A stretch of 64,000 nt of DNA, taken from positions 66,001-130,000 of the forward strand of contig CAJNDS010002218.1 in assembly GCA_905221605.1 (NCBI GenBank). The letters run 5' to 3'. This DNA is from Symbiodinium natans. Taxonomy: Eukaryota > Sar > Dinophyceae > Suessiales > Symbiodiniaceae. Below the pieces are notes generated by a model, which was not told the origin of the DNA, searched no databases, and saw only the letters and a program-made list of their open reading frames with translations. The position numbers were made by a program, and so were the translations under genes. Positions 1 to 12,200 of this stretch are shown in pieces (positions within the stretch are counted from its first letter, which is position 1; every line of letters starts with the position of its first letter).

Positions 1-210
1 AAACCCCAAACCCCGAAACCCCGAAACCCCGAACCCTAAACCTTACTAAACCCCAAACCCTAAACACACACAAAACCCCAAACCCCAAACCCCAAACCCT
101 AAACCCCAAACCCCAAACCCTAAACCCCAAACCTTTAAGCCCTACAGTAGCCCTAAACCCTAAACCCTAAACCCCAAACCCCACAACCCTAAACCCTAAA
201 CCCCCAAGGC
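1..210. repeat. CCCTAAA/CCCCAAA array
   Basis: Mixed CCCTAAA and CCCCAAA units, with scattered variants such as CCCCGAA, run from the window edge up to the first exon-like island. Confidence 0.9.
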
Positions 211-255
211 CCAGCCACATTTCCGCGGACACGGCTTCCAGCCAAGCTGCAGGGC
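211..255 (-). CDS. Exon: possible start of RING2 (RBR gene)
   Basis: Fifteen codons, phase 0 to 0, reading LQLGWKPCPRKCGW after an AG acceptor, with a GC donor (GCCTTG). The WKPCP.KC pattern resembles the first Cys pair of an RBR RING2, but the spacing is Cys-x3-Cys rather than Cys-x2-Cys. It is the last island before the window edge. Confidence 0.5.
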
Positions 256-3200
256 CTCCACATGGCGGGTGGGTTGTTGGGGTTTGGGGTTTAGGGTTTA
301 GGGTTGGGGGTTTAGGGTTTGGGGTTTAGGGCTTGGGGTTTAGGGTTTAGGGTTTGGGGTTTAGGGTTTGGGTTTGGGGTTTGGGGTTTGGGGTTTGGGG
401 TTTGGGGTTTGGGGTTTGGGGTTTAATTAGGGTTTGGGGTTTGGGGTTTGGGGTTAGGGTTTAGGGTTTTAGGGGGGGTTCGGGGTCTCTTGGGAAGGCA
501 AGGAGTGGGAGATTGGGGAGCTTAAGATGTAGGATATGTTGTAAGGTTTGGGTGTTTAGGCTTGGGGTGGGGTTTCTGCTAACCCTAAACCCTAAACCCT
601 CAGCCTTAAACCTTAAACCCTAAACCCTAAACCCCAAGCCCTAAACCATGGGTCTGGCTGTTGACGCTTGATGTTTGGATCTTTCTTTTGGGGGGGAGGG
701 TTTAGGCTGCTGTGCCCCACTCTCCCCAGGGTTTAGGGCTTAGGGTTTAGGGTTTGGGTTTAGGGTTAGGGTTTAGGAGTTTATAGGGCTTAGGCTTTGG
801 AGGTTTTAGGGCTTACGAATGGCGTGCGCATGAGTCGGAGAGGTTTCAGGTTTGGGTCTAGGGTCGAGGGTCTGGGGTCCGATGGCGCCTCTTGCATTCC
901 CCACAGTGCACCCGCTGACCTTCCGGGCACCCTAAACCCTAAACCCTAAACCCCAAACCCTAAACCCTAAACCCTAAACCCTGAACCGGGGCTTCGGGTA
1001 CCTTCGGCTCCGACCCCCCGCGCCTGGCGGAAGGCATCCGAAAAGCTCCGCTCCTCCTGTCCACTTGAGGGCGTTCAGTTCGCATAAAAAACAAAACAAA
1101 CCCTAAACCCTACAAACCTGCTGGGCCCACCTAAACACCATGAAGAAACCACCAACAAGCCTAGATTTACCCCTCCCGATTTGAGAGCAACAACACGGAC
1201 TGCTCAAATTTCAGTGCTTTTTAGGGTTGGGGTTTAGGGTGTAGAGTGTAAGGCTTAGGGCCCAGTGAGGGTTTGGGGTGTAGCAATGAGTCTTGACTGT
1301 AGGGCTGAAAAAAGAGTAACAAGGATTTGGGCATTCTGAACCCTAAACCCTAAACCCTAATCCCTAAACCTTAAACCCTAAACCCTAAACCCTAAACCCT
1401 AAACCCTAAACCCTAAACCCTAAACCCTAACTTCGGAGTCGAGGGTTTTGGGTTAAAGGGTTTCGGGCCGGGCTTGGGGGCTTCGTCTCAGATCGTAGGT
1501 TGCTCTGTCCTTCAGCTGGTTCCGCCACGCCTCGCCTAGGCTTGCGCCCAGCAGTCTCATGCTTGGGAGGCACGGGTTGATGGCTTCGGGGCTAGGGGTT
1601 TAGGGTTTAGGGTTGGGGGGTCTAGGGCGCGCGGGGAGTGCGCCACTGTTTGCAGATTACTGCAGAGCTTGCAAAGGGGTGGGGTGTTGGGTTTAGGGTT
1701 TAGGGTTTGGGGTTTGGGGTTTATGGTTTAGGGTTTAGTGTTAAGGGTTTAGGGTTCATGGTTTAGGGTTCAGGGCTTAAGGTTCAGGATTATTGAGGAG
1801 GCACTTCAGGGGGGCCAAAGGCCCGTTAATTGCAGGCCGGTGGCAGGTCATTGCTGGGTGGGGTCCCAGCTCGCACTTGGCGCAGAAACGGTGACCTTGA
1901 TTCGGGGAGCAATGTCATACGTATTCTTGTAGGGTCTTTAAGGGACGGTTTACGGTTTAGGTTAGGGTTAAGGGTTTAGGGTTCTTGAGGGAGGGGGATT
2001 CAAGGGGGGCATGTAACCCTAGCTTCCCTAACACTCCCCACTTCTGCCAACAAGTAATAAGAACAATCATAGTAATGCTTATTGTTCTTTGCTTCTAAAG
2101 TTCATCGTCACAATACCAAGAAAAGTCTAAGAAAAGTGCTGTTTCATAACAAGTAATGAAAGTAATTGTCGTGCGCGTCATATTGAAAAAACACGAAGGC
2201 TTTGGTTTGGGGCTCAGGGGTTTGAGGGTGGGGGTGGGGGGGGGAGGGGCATCAGGTCAATGAATATAAGTACCTCTATAGTTATACTATAACCACCCCC
2301 AAAACCCTATTCTAACTGCTCTAAGGCCTTTATATTGCTGATTCGTCTGCATGCCTCATTCCGAATCCCAAATGCCGAGTATCAGGGCCCTGCACGTCAG
2401 TACTCCCTGAGTCTCCACTACCCACTTGATGAAAGAAAGCTCATTAAATCGCGTAAGGGCTGTTCATTCAACCAACATTTGCTAGTTGAGAGAAGTTGTT
2501 ATGTAGTGGCTGCCCATTGCGGTAACAGTAACCCAAACCCCAACCCCAGCCACCCTGTACCCAACCCAAACCCTGCACCCTTTAAATTCCCTAAAGCCCG
2601 AATACTCCAGACCCGCATCATGGAGGGGGGGGGGGTTTTAGGGTTTAGGGTTTAGGGTTTAGGGTTTAGGGTTTAGGGTTTAGGGTTTAGGGTTTAGGGC
2701 TAGGCGGGGCCATAGCAGACCCACGCGTTTTCGGCAGTTTGGCTCTGTTGCCCTCAGAATCCCCTGTAAATACCGATGTTTCCTGGGTTTCGCCCATCAC
2801 CTCATCCCCGCAATTTTTATCCAAAATCATCCTGCAATTTTTTGGGCATCCGTAGACTGCACTGGTATTTGTGGGGTTTTTTGCACTACTTCGCACTTTC
2901 GACGTGTCCTAAACTAAGCCCTGTCTTGCTTGCATCCGCTTCTGCCCAGCCCTGGGTCTAAATAACACGTTTGCTTCACCATAGTTAGAAGAGAGCATCC
3001 ATGGCCCAACCATGATGACGTCCATAGTCTAATCCGTTCTGGGAAGAGAGTATCCATGGCCCAAGCATGATGACGTCCATGGTCTACTCTGTTCTGATGA
3101 GAAGAGAGCATCCATGGCCCAAGCATGATGACGTCCATGGTCTACATGTTTTCTGCACTGCCATGGCCCAACCATGATGACGTCCATGGTCTACTCCGTT

Positions 3201-6200
3201 CTGGGAAGAGAGCATCCAGGGTCCAAGCATGATGACGTCCATGGTCTACTCTGCTCTGATGAGAAGAGAGCATCCATGGCCCAAGCATGATGACGTCCAT
3301 GGTCTACATCGTCTCCATTCCGAGAAGGTCAAACCTTCTTCTGGGCAGAAATGGTTGGAAGTTCTTGCTTTTAGGCGCACTGGGGAGCAGAAAGGCGTCG
3401 TTTCTCAACACTAAAGGCGGTGACCTAAGTCCTGCATCTCAGGTTTGCTGGTGGGGCCACAGTTTTGCGCGGGTCTGTTGTGGACCCGCCAGGGTTTAGG
3501 GCTTAGGGTTTGTAAGGTTTAGGGTTTAGGGTAAGGTTTAGGGTTTAGGGTTTAGGGCTTGGGGTTTAGGGCTTAGGGTTTAGGTTCAGAATCTCGGGTT
3601 GCTCCGGCCTCTGGGGCACGTGAGGTCCGCGAAGTTGTCGCCTTCCTCGCAGAAGACCTGGGGTGGGGAACTAGGGTTTCTGTTTAGGGTTTGTAAGGTT
3701 TAGGATTTGTAAAGTTTAGGGTTTGTAAGGTTCAGGGTTTAGGGTTTAGGGCTTGGGGTTTAGGGCTTGGGGTTTAGTGTGAACACCTCCGGTCAAAAGC
3801 AGCTTCGAGTGAGAATAAGGATCGGGGCTGCAAGGAAAGCTATGTTCACTTCGACCTTCAGGGATTTAGGGTTTAGGGCCTAGGGTTTCAGATTCTCTTG
3901 GGATTCTCTGAGAATACTCTGAGTTTGGGCGCTCCAGGGGTCCTCTGGGGAATTCCCTGGGGATCTTCTGGGTTCGGGATCAAGCAACCCTAAACCCTAA
4001 ACCCTAAACCCTAAACCCTAAACCCTACACCCCCTTGAAGCCCCTCCTGGCCCAGCCACTCGCTCCTCGCACCCCAAAGCGCGGCAGTCGACAATGCGGG
4101 GATCGTCGCGGGTCAGAAACTCCAGGAGCTTGAGATAGGAGTCCTTGTCCGTTTAGGGTTTAGGGTTGAGGGATGAGGCTTGAGGCTTGAGGCTTGAGGC
4201 TTGAGGGTTGAGGCTTGAGGCTTGAGGGTTGAGGCTTGAGGCTTGAGGCTTGAGGCTTGAGGCTTGAGGCTTGAGGCTTTCAGATGGCTTCTTAGCCGAA
4301 AACCGAAGCCCCAAGCCGCATGAGATGCTTGGGGTACTAGGAATGGGGTGTAAAAAGGTTTTGCCTGGGACCGCAGTTGTCTGCTACTTTAGGAGTTCTG
4401 CCCGGTATGGAATTTCGGGGGCTATATGCAGCCTTCTAACCCTAAACCCTGGACCCTAAACCCTAAACCCCAAACCCTAAATCCTAAACCCGGGTCACAA
4501 GTAGCGTTTCGTGTTCGGAGTTTAGGATGAAGTCTGATTAGACCGTGCCAGGCTTCAATCCACAAACGCTGACCCTCTGAAGCACACAGCTGATATGGCG
4601 ATTTCGCTACATGACGGTCCCTTTGGGGGTCCTCCTTATAAGGCGGCCCCTCTTATATGGGGTACCCAAAAAAGGACCCTAATTTTGATGACTGACCATA
4701 TACCTAAATCCTGCACATCGTTCTGAAAGGTGTGGGACTAAGGGCGCTTAGGGATCAAAATGGCCCGTCTTGGGCCTATGGCGTTTAAAGTTTTAAAGGC
4801 ATAAGCCGTAAGGTTTGAGGGCTTAGGAGCTAGCATTTGTTTATCCAAAATCCCTAGACCCCTGAACCCTGAACCGTGAACCCCCTAAATCCACTAAACC
4901 CCCTAAACACCCCACACCCCCTGAACCCGAAACCCTAACCCTAAACCCTAAACCCTAAACTCCAGGGCTTCTGGCTTCACGGAGTGTTGAAACGGCTTCG
5001 TTGCAAGCTTACGGTGCACCATAAGCCCCCACATCGAAACCTATGTGGTTTTTGCACGGTTTGGGGTTTAGGGTTTAGGGTAGGGTTTCAAGTTTAGGGT
5101 TTAGGGGTTAGGGTTTAGGGTTTCGGGTTTTGGGGATTTTGGGCACCCTAAAAAAAGAGGGGCCGCCTTATCAGAAGGACCCCCCCAAAACCACTGCAAT
5201 GTACCGAAATCACCCATGTGACCGAAAAGTCATCCAAGAGTCCTCCGCCAAGCATTGCCTTGGCGCTTCAGGGTTTCGGGGGTTTAGGGTTTAGGGGTTT
5301 AGGGGTTAGGGGTTAGGGGTTTGGGGTTTAGGGCTTAGTAGGGTTTAGCCGGTTTAGGGGCTTAGGGTTTAGGGGCTGAGGGTTAGGGTTTCGGGCTTAG
5401 GAAAGACCTCAGACTATTGAACTACCAACCCTGAACAGCACCTCGCTGCAACGTGGCGTTCGCCCTGATGGCAAGAGGTTCGTCTAAAGGAAGAAAACGC
5501 CGATATCCTAAACCTCAACCGTTGTAGGCTTTATGGGCTATACGGCTTAGGCTTTCTATATGGGGCTTAGGGTTTAGGATTTGGGGTTTAGCCTCTCGGG
5601 TTTAGGATCTAGGGTTTAGGGTTGAAGCCAGGGGCTACTCTCTCTATACGGTCAAGACAATGGACAAAGGCACACGATCCAAACTCTACCGGCGCCTACA
5701 GAGCCTGATGAGCCACACCTGCACCTTCACCACCAAGACCCCTAAGCACACCAAACCCTGATCAACCCAAAGCCCTAAACCCTACAAACCCTACAAACCC
5801 TACAAACCCTACAAGCCCTAAACCCTAAACCCTAAACCCTAAACCCTCCACTTCCAGCCCCAAGCCCCTACAGAGAAGGAAAGTGGTGTGTGAACCCGAG
5901 GATGGGTGGCCCAGGAAGATCGTATATAGGTGGGGTTTTACGATTTTAGGGGTACCGAATTGGGTTTAGGGTTTAGGGTTTAGGGTTTAGGGTTTAGGGT
6001 TTAGGGTTTAGGGTTTAGGGTTTAGGGTTTAGGGTTGAGGGTTTAGGGTTTAGGGTTTAGGGGTACCAAATTCGGGTCCGTATTAGAAGGAGATCCGACT
6101 ATTTGGGGGTCTGTATTAGGGGTGCCTTACTATCGTAAACCCCCAGGTAGTTTGGCAGGCATGGCACGCTAGTCATCGAACACAGCTTCGGGTTCAGGGT

Positions 6201-9200
6201 TTAGGGTCTATGGCCTAAAATTGAAAACCGCCAAGCCCTCAACCGTCGCAGATGCCAAAGGCCCACCTTGGGCAACGCCTATACCGTCCTCACCAAGTCT
6301 CCACCATGGCTATTGCCCGCTCCAACAGGACCTCAGCGTCTGCTTCTCTTCCGTTGGCCTGCTGCTGCAGTCCGTGGGCCTGGGCCTCGAATGGTCCCTG
6401 TCGCACTCGGGCCCTCCAAGTCCTCGAGCAGTCCTTCTCGATCTGCAGGAGGGCCCTGACTGCGTCGCCTGGTTCATGGCGTCTGCCAGCACCAGCCCGC
6501 TCCTGGGCCTCTAGAACCTGGCATCCTACTTGCCGAAGCGCTCCGTGGCGCGAGTTCAACCCCTTGACCCTGAAACCCAAGCCCCTGAACCCAGTTTAGA
6601 GTTTAGGGTTTAGGGTTTAAGGTTTAGGGTTTAGGGTTTAGGGTTTAAGGTTTAGGGCTTAGGGTTGAGGGTTGAGGGTTTAGGGTTTAGGGTTTAGGGC
6701 TTAGGGTTTAGGGTCTAGGGTTTAGGGTTTAGGGTTTAGGGCTTAGGGTTCTGAAGCCCGCAAGCCCGAAGCCCCAAACCCTATGTCCCTGAAACCCGAA
6801 ACCCTAAGCCCTGGCAGATAAGTGGCTGAAAGATCGGGATCGACTCCTCAGACCTTCGCACTCTTTTCGAGAACTGTGGGTTGTTTGGGGGTTGGGGTTC
6901 CCCAATACTCCTCACTACTCCCTAAAGCGTCGCTGGGTACCTACCCCCCTTTGAACCCTCCCTTAAGAACCCTAGGGCTCAGGGTTTACTAGTTCATGGT
7001 TGGGATGGCATTAAAAAATAAAATTTTCTACTCCTTATTGAATTTCAGTGCCCTTAAAAAAGGTAATATGTTCCCCCACTATGACAAAGTTTAGGGTGCG
7101 CATTCCCGTGGAGTTCCTGTGACTTGGGACAAGTCATTAAGAACATCGGCAGCCACCCTCCATCTACTAGGATCTTCGGGAGTCACACTGTTCTGTAGAC
7201 CCACGAGTAACCTAGGATTAAAAGGGTGCCCTTTTTGGTTTGAAGGGGATTGTAGGGGAACCTAAACCCAAAAAAGGCAATCAGGGCCTACTCTGGGTCC
7301 CAGTAGCCCTAAACCCTAAACTCTAAACCCTAAACCCCAAACCCCAAACCCCAAACCCTAAACCCTAAACCCTAAACTAAGCCCTAGTTCTTGAGGAGCA
7401 GGGTTCTCGGTGGGTTTTCGGGCTTGGGGTTTAGGGAGTCGGGTTCGTTGTTGCGGCTTTAGGACTTAAGGGCTTAAGGCTCAGGATTACAGGTTCAGGG
7501 TTCAGGGTTTAGGGTTCAAGGCGCGCAGTGTGGGTTTTAGCGCCTAGGGTTGAGGGTTAAGGGTTTAGAGGTTAGGACACAAGAGCCTTCCGTAGAGTCT
7601 CCTCGAACCCACCGAAGACCAAAAGACCTGAAGCCCTTGTTGACACTAAGAAACCCAAATGCCATGTAAACTCGAAGCCTTCGAAACCCTTGCCCAGAGA
7701 AACGTATATACCTTGGGATGTTCCCCCTTATACTCAATAGAGGATCAGTTTGGAGGATACTAGAATCCCTATAAAGGGCTGCTAGCACAAGGGGGAACAC
7801 CCCAACATGTGCTCCTATGGGAAAGGCCCGCAAAAAAGACGAATCCGTAATTCGGGAGTGGTTCCGTTCGACAGGGTGCACCGGCTACTCTCGGTACACC
7901 CTAAACCCTAAACCCCCGATCCCTATAAACTGCTACACCCTAACCCTAAACCCTAAACCCAACGCCCGAACCCCCATGCCGGCGCAGGGGCCGGAGGCTG
8001 AATCCGCAGCCCTCAGCGGGGCACGTCCTTTCCAAGAGTTTGAGTTTTAGGGTTTAGGGTTTAGGGTTTAGGGTTTAGGGTTTAGGGTTTAGGGTTTAGG
8101 GTTTAGGGTTTAGGGTTTAGGGTTTAGGGTTTAGGATTTAGGGGATAAGGGATAGGGGATTTAGGGTTTAGGGGATTTAGGGTTTAGAGTGTTTCGGGGA
8201 TTTCGGGTTTAGGGTTTAGGGGATCTCGGCGTTAGGGTTTAGGGCGTACGGCTTGGGGGTTTTGTGGTGTGGTGGCTTAGGCTAGGGTTTAGGGTTTAGT
8301 GTTTAGGTTTAGGGTTTCGGGTCCTCTCTGGCCTCTTAGGGCTACAGAGCTTTCTAGGACTCTTTTTAATATCGGGAGTAAGGCTTCGAAACCCCTACAC
8401 CCTCACCCCATAAACCCTAACAAGACCAAAAAAAGGTCCAGGCTCGCTTCAGGCAGTGTCGGGTGTGGCTTGCGGTTTAGGGTTAAGGGTGTAGTTTTAG
8501 GGCTTATAAACCCCAAAACCTAAACCCAGAGGGTTCAGGAGTCAATCAGATGGAAGCCTTCACGGTCATGGTCATTCTTGGCAAACTTGTGCAAGTTCCA
8601 CGGCTTCTCTGTGAGTGCATAGCACCCGAAGCCTCCACGTTGGGGATACCTCAAGTTTCATCTTATGGCAGCTACACGTGTGATGTTGGCCCTTCAATTC
8701 TGACCATGTAACTTGCCGTGGATTACAGGTAAGCAGGAAGTCTTGGGACCGTTCCCTAAACCCCGAGGCCCCAAGCTACCCCTGAACCCAAATCCCCAAA
8801 GCCCCAAAACCCCCAACCGAGCTCCGAAACCCTGAACTCTCCACCCTCTTCGCCCGCCCCAAGGAAAACATACGTACACGCATAAACAAAAAAGAAAACA
8901 AACATTCAAAAACAAAGCAACTAAACAACATTACAAAAACTATAACAACAACAAAGAAAAAAAGAACAAGCAAGGGAAGAAGAATAAGAAGAAGAAGACA
9001 TCTCAAGCTGCCAAGCGTCAGCTTCGCCAGCCTGCGCTCGCGCACGATGAGGTCGAAGTGGTACTGCAAGCTCCTCGTCTTACGTTATAAGGGGGGTCGA
9101 AGGAGGGACCCGTCAAAAGGGGACCTTACTCTTTTTCCCCTATGTAGCCTCTCTTTAAATCAATAAATATATATATGTATATAGATAAAAAAAGGGGCCC

Positions 9201-12200
9201 TTACTCTTTTTCCCCTATGTAACCCATATATATATATATATGTACACACACACACATATATATATATATGCACCTTCTATAGTCCCTGTAAACCCCTAGA
9301 TAACCCCCTAAGGTCCCTTCTAGGGCTCCTTTCGTCCCTTGATTACTGGTGCCTCTCAACCCCAACCCCCTAAGGGTTCAGAGTTTCTAGGATGCTGGAG
9401 GGGAACCCAGAAATTGGGATCATTCGCCCTAAGCCCTAAGCCCTAAGCCCTCAGCCCTAAGCCCTAAGCCCTAAGCCCTAAGCCCTAAGCCCTAAGCCCT
9501 AAGCCCTAAGCCCTAAGCCCCAAGCCCCAAGCCCTAAGCCCTAAGCCCTAAGCCCTAAGCCCTAAGCCCTAAGCCCTAAGCCCTAAGCCCTAAGCCCTAA
9601 GCCCTAGCCTAAGCCCTAAACCCTAAAAACCAAATCCTAAACCTTCAAGCGACCATGAAGCCGAATTAAACGTGAAACCTTCAGACTTCTGGGCCCCTTC
9701 TTGTGGGGCACTTAGATACTTCAATGGGCCACAAGCCCAAAACCTTTAAACCCTTCCGAAACCTGTAAGCCCTTAAGGGCTTGCTACCCTTAAACCCTTA
9801 CACCCTTAAGCCCTTCAACCCTTGAACCCCTTTTCACGTAACTCCCTGAACCACTTAAACCCTGAACCCGAAAGCCCTAAACCCTGAAGCCTGAAGCCCT
9901 GAACCCTAAACCCTAAACCCTAAACCCCGAACCCTAAACCTTAAACCCTAAGCCCTCAACCCTAAACCCAAAAGCCCTCTCTCAAGTCAACGGCCCGAGG
10001 TGCTCGAAGCAGAAACGGTGCTGACAGGGCAGCGTGCAGCAGCCTTCGACCTGCAGAACATCAGAGTTTGGGGCTTTCAGGGTTTAGGGTTTAGGGTTTG
10101 GGGTTTAGGGTTTAGGGTTTAGGAGTTGAGGAGTTGCGAGTTTAGGGTTGAGGGCTCAGGATTTAGGAGTTTAGGGTTCAGGGTTTCGAGTTTGAGGTGT
10201 TGGGTTTAGGGAGAAGGGTTTACGAGTTTAGGGTGTTGGGCTTAAAGGGTTCAGGGCTTACGAGTTTAGGGTGTGGGGTTTAGGGCCCAGGGTTTAGGAG
10301 TTTAGGGGTGTTGGAGTTTAGGGTGCAGGCTTCAAGGTTTCGGGTTTAGGACATTGGGATGCTACATTGTGGCCCTTAAGTTGGGTCCTTGCTATGTAAC
10401 CCTTTTACGCACAATATTTGATAAGGGCCCATACTTCGGATCCCTATAAACAACGGTAAGGGACCACACTAAGAGCCCGTGGTTCCGACCTTAGGTTGGG
10501 GCTGAGCACTTTAGGAATTTAGGCATGGGAATCGGGTTTGCGCGGGGTCGAAAGAGCTGAGGGTTTAGGGTTTAGGGTTTAGGGCTTAGGGTTTAGGGGG
10601 TGTAGGGGGTTTAGGGGGTTTAGGTGGTTTAGGGGGTTTAGGGGGTTTTGGGGGGTTTAGGGGGTTTTTAGGGGGTTTAGGGGGTTTAGCGGGTTTAGCG
10701 GGTTTAGGGGGTTTAGGGGGTTTAGGGTTTAGGGTTTGGGGTGCGGCGGGTCTAGGACGACAGCAAATGCCCGGGTCGCTAAAAGCGAGGGAGAGAAGCC
10801 GCGAGAAATGCCCTCCAGGATGGCCTACTTGGACTTTCCTGGCAGAGTGGCTCGGCACTCGGTGGTGGCGCTGGTTTTGCTGAGCTGAGTGGAGTCCGTG
10901 TTAGGGGGAGCTCGGCTCCCGTTGCTTGTGGACCCCTTCGGCACACGTGTGACGAGCTCTTCAGGGTGCCATCGACCCCTTGTCCGCCAAACCGGTGTAC
11001 CACCCATAAGGCCTAAACCCCCAAACCCTCAATCCCCGCAAAACCCCCTAAATGCCCTCGACCTTAAACCCAAAACCCTAAACATGGCACTTACTGCCGC
11101 TGCGCGGCGAGACGCCCTAAACCCTAAAGCCTAAAGCCTAAAGCCTAAACCCTAAAGCCTAAAGCCTAAAGCCTAAACCCTAAACCCTAAACCCTAAACC
11201 CTGCACCGCCTCATGGTCCACGAGGCAGATGGCACAGCGGAAGGTCGGCCGGTACTCTTCGCTCTGCCTCCGGAGTTCCTGCGTTGAGGTTTAGGGTTTA
11301 GGGTTTAGGGTTGAGGGTTTAGGGTTTGGGGTTTGGGGTTTAGGGTTTAGGGTTTGGGGTTTAGGGTTTGGGGTTTAGGGTTTGGGGTTTCGGGTTTAGG
11401 GTTTAGGGTTTGGGGTTTAGGGTTTAGGGTTTAGGGTTTGGGGTTTAGGGTTTAGGGTTTAGGGTTTGGGGCTTGGGGTTTAGGGTTTAGGGTTTGGGGT
11501 TTAGGGTTTGGGGTTTGGGGTTTGGGGTTTGGGGTTTGGGGTTTGGGGTTTGGGGTTTGGGGTTTGGGGTTTGAGGTTTGGGGTTTGGGGTTTGGGGTTT
11601 AGGGTTTAGGGTTTAGGGGGCTTGGGCTTGGGGTGTCTTTGGATAGTTTGGTCCTGTAGTATCGGCCGGGTGGTTGCAGGATTTAGGGCTCAGAGAGGTA
11701 GGGGTTTAGGCGGTTGGAGGTTTAGGGTTTAGGGCTTAGGGTCTAGGGATTAGGGGTTCGGGCCTAGGGTTTCGAGAATAGGGGAAGTTTGGGTATAGGT
11801 TCGGGTTCGGGCTTCAGGGGCTTGAGGTTTAGAGATTACTCAGCCCTCGATACGAGCCCCAAAGCCCTTCACCCAAGAATCATTTTACAAGACCGCAACC
11901 TCCAACCCGGAAACCCTACGAAGCTACAAGCCCTGAACCCTTTAAGTTTGATTTATGTACCCTAATTAAAAATATTGACCCTGACCCTAAAGGGAGAAAA
12001 TAAAGAGCTTCTGTCGTTTGAGTCGGGGTTTTCTGCATCCTGCACAACAGGCGCGATAAGTTCACCCTAAACCCTAAACCCTAAACCCTAAACCCTTTTA
12101 GACTGTGCGCAGGCTGTCGCTGCGCCAGACATGCGCCGGATCGGCTTGACGTACACGAGCTGACAAGGCAAACAGGTCCCGTTCGAGGGCTCTTTTCTGC

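Larger units (their letters stand above)
1896..3608. other. Long intron of the RBR gene with repeats and islands
   Basis: If 3609-3657 and 1838-1895 are spliced together, this 1.7-kb interval is intron. It holds TTTAGGG arrays (1930-1990, 2635-2697, 3489-3595), a poly-G patch (2227-2250), the 58-bp minisatellite (2990-3310), and a stretch around 2765 sharing CTGTAAATACCGATGTTT with 52035. Several weak open frames exist but none has convincing splice sites. Confidence 0.5.

Noticed and set aside
1-210. Window edge as a true telomere
   Set aside because: The same repeats recur in both orientations over all 64 kb and are interrupted by exon-like islands; nothing marks position 1 as a chromosome end.
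2990-3310. CRISPR array
   Set aside because: Units are contiguous tandem copies without unique spacers, and the genome context is eukaryotic.
3787-3827. Exon candidate with good acceptor (CCTTGCAG) and GT donor
   Set aside because: The IBR exons at 4060-4143 and 3609-3657 join perfectly without it; it would disrupt the domain.
5645-5760. Plus-strand exon reading KTMDKGTRSKLYRR
   Set aside because: Protein-like, but equally open on the minus strand, and no neighbouring plus-strand exon supports it.
6815-6870. Plus-strand island reading KWLKDRDRLLRPSHSF
   Set aside because: The minus strand of the same DNA is also open (RRSEESIPIFQPLICQ); too short to decide.
7817-7895. Plus-strand start MGKARKKDESVIREWF
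   Set aside because: Overlaps the end of a T2 element and runs into CCCTAAA-coded residues; no downstream exon.
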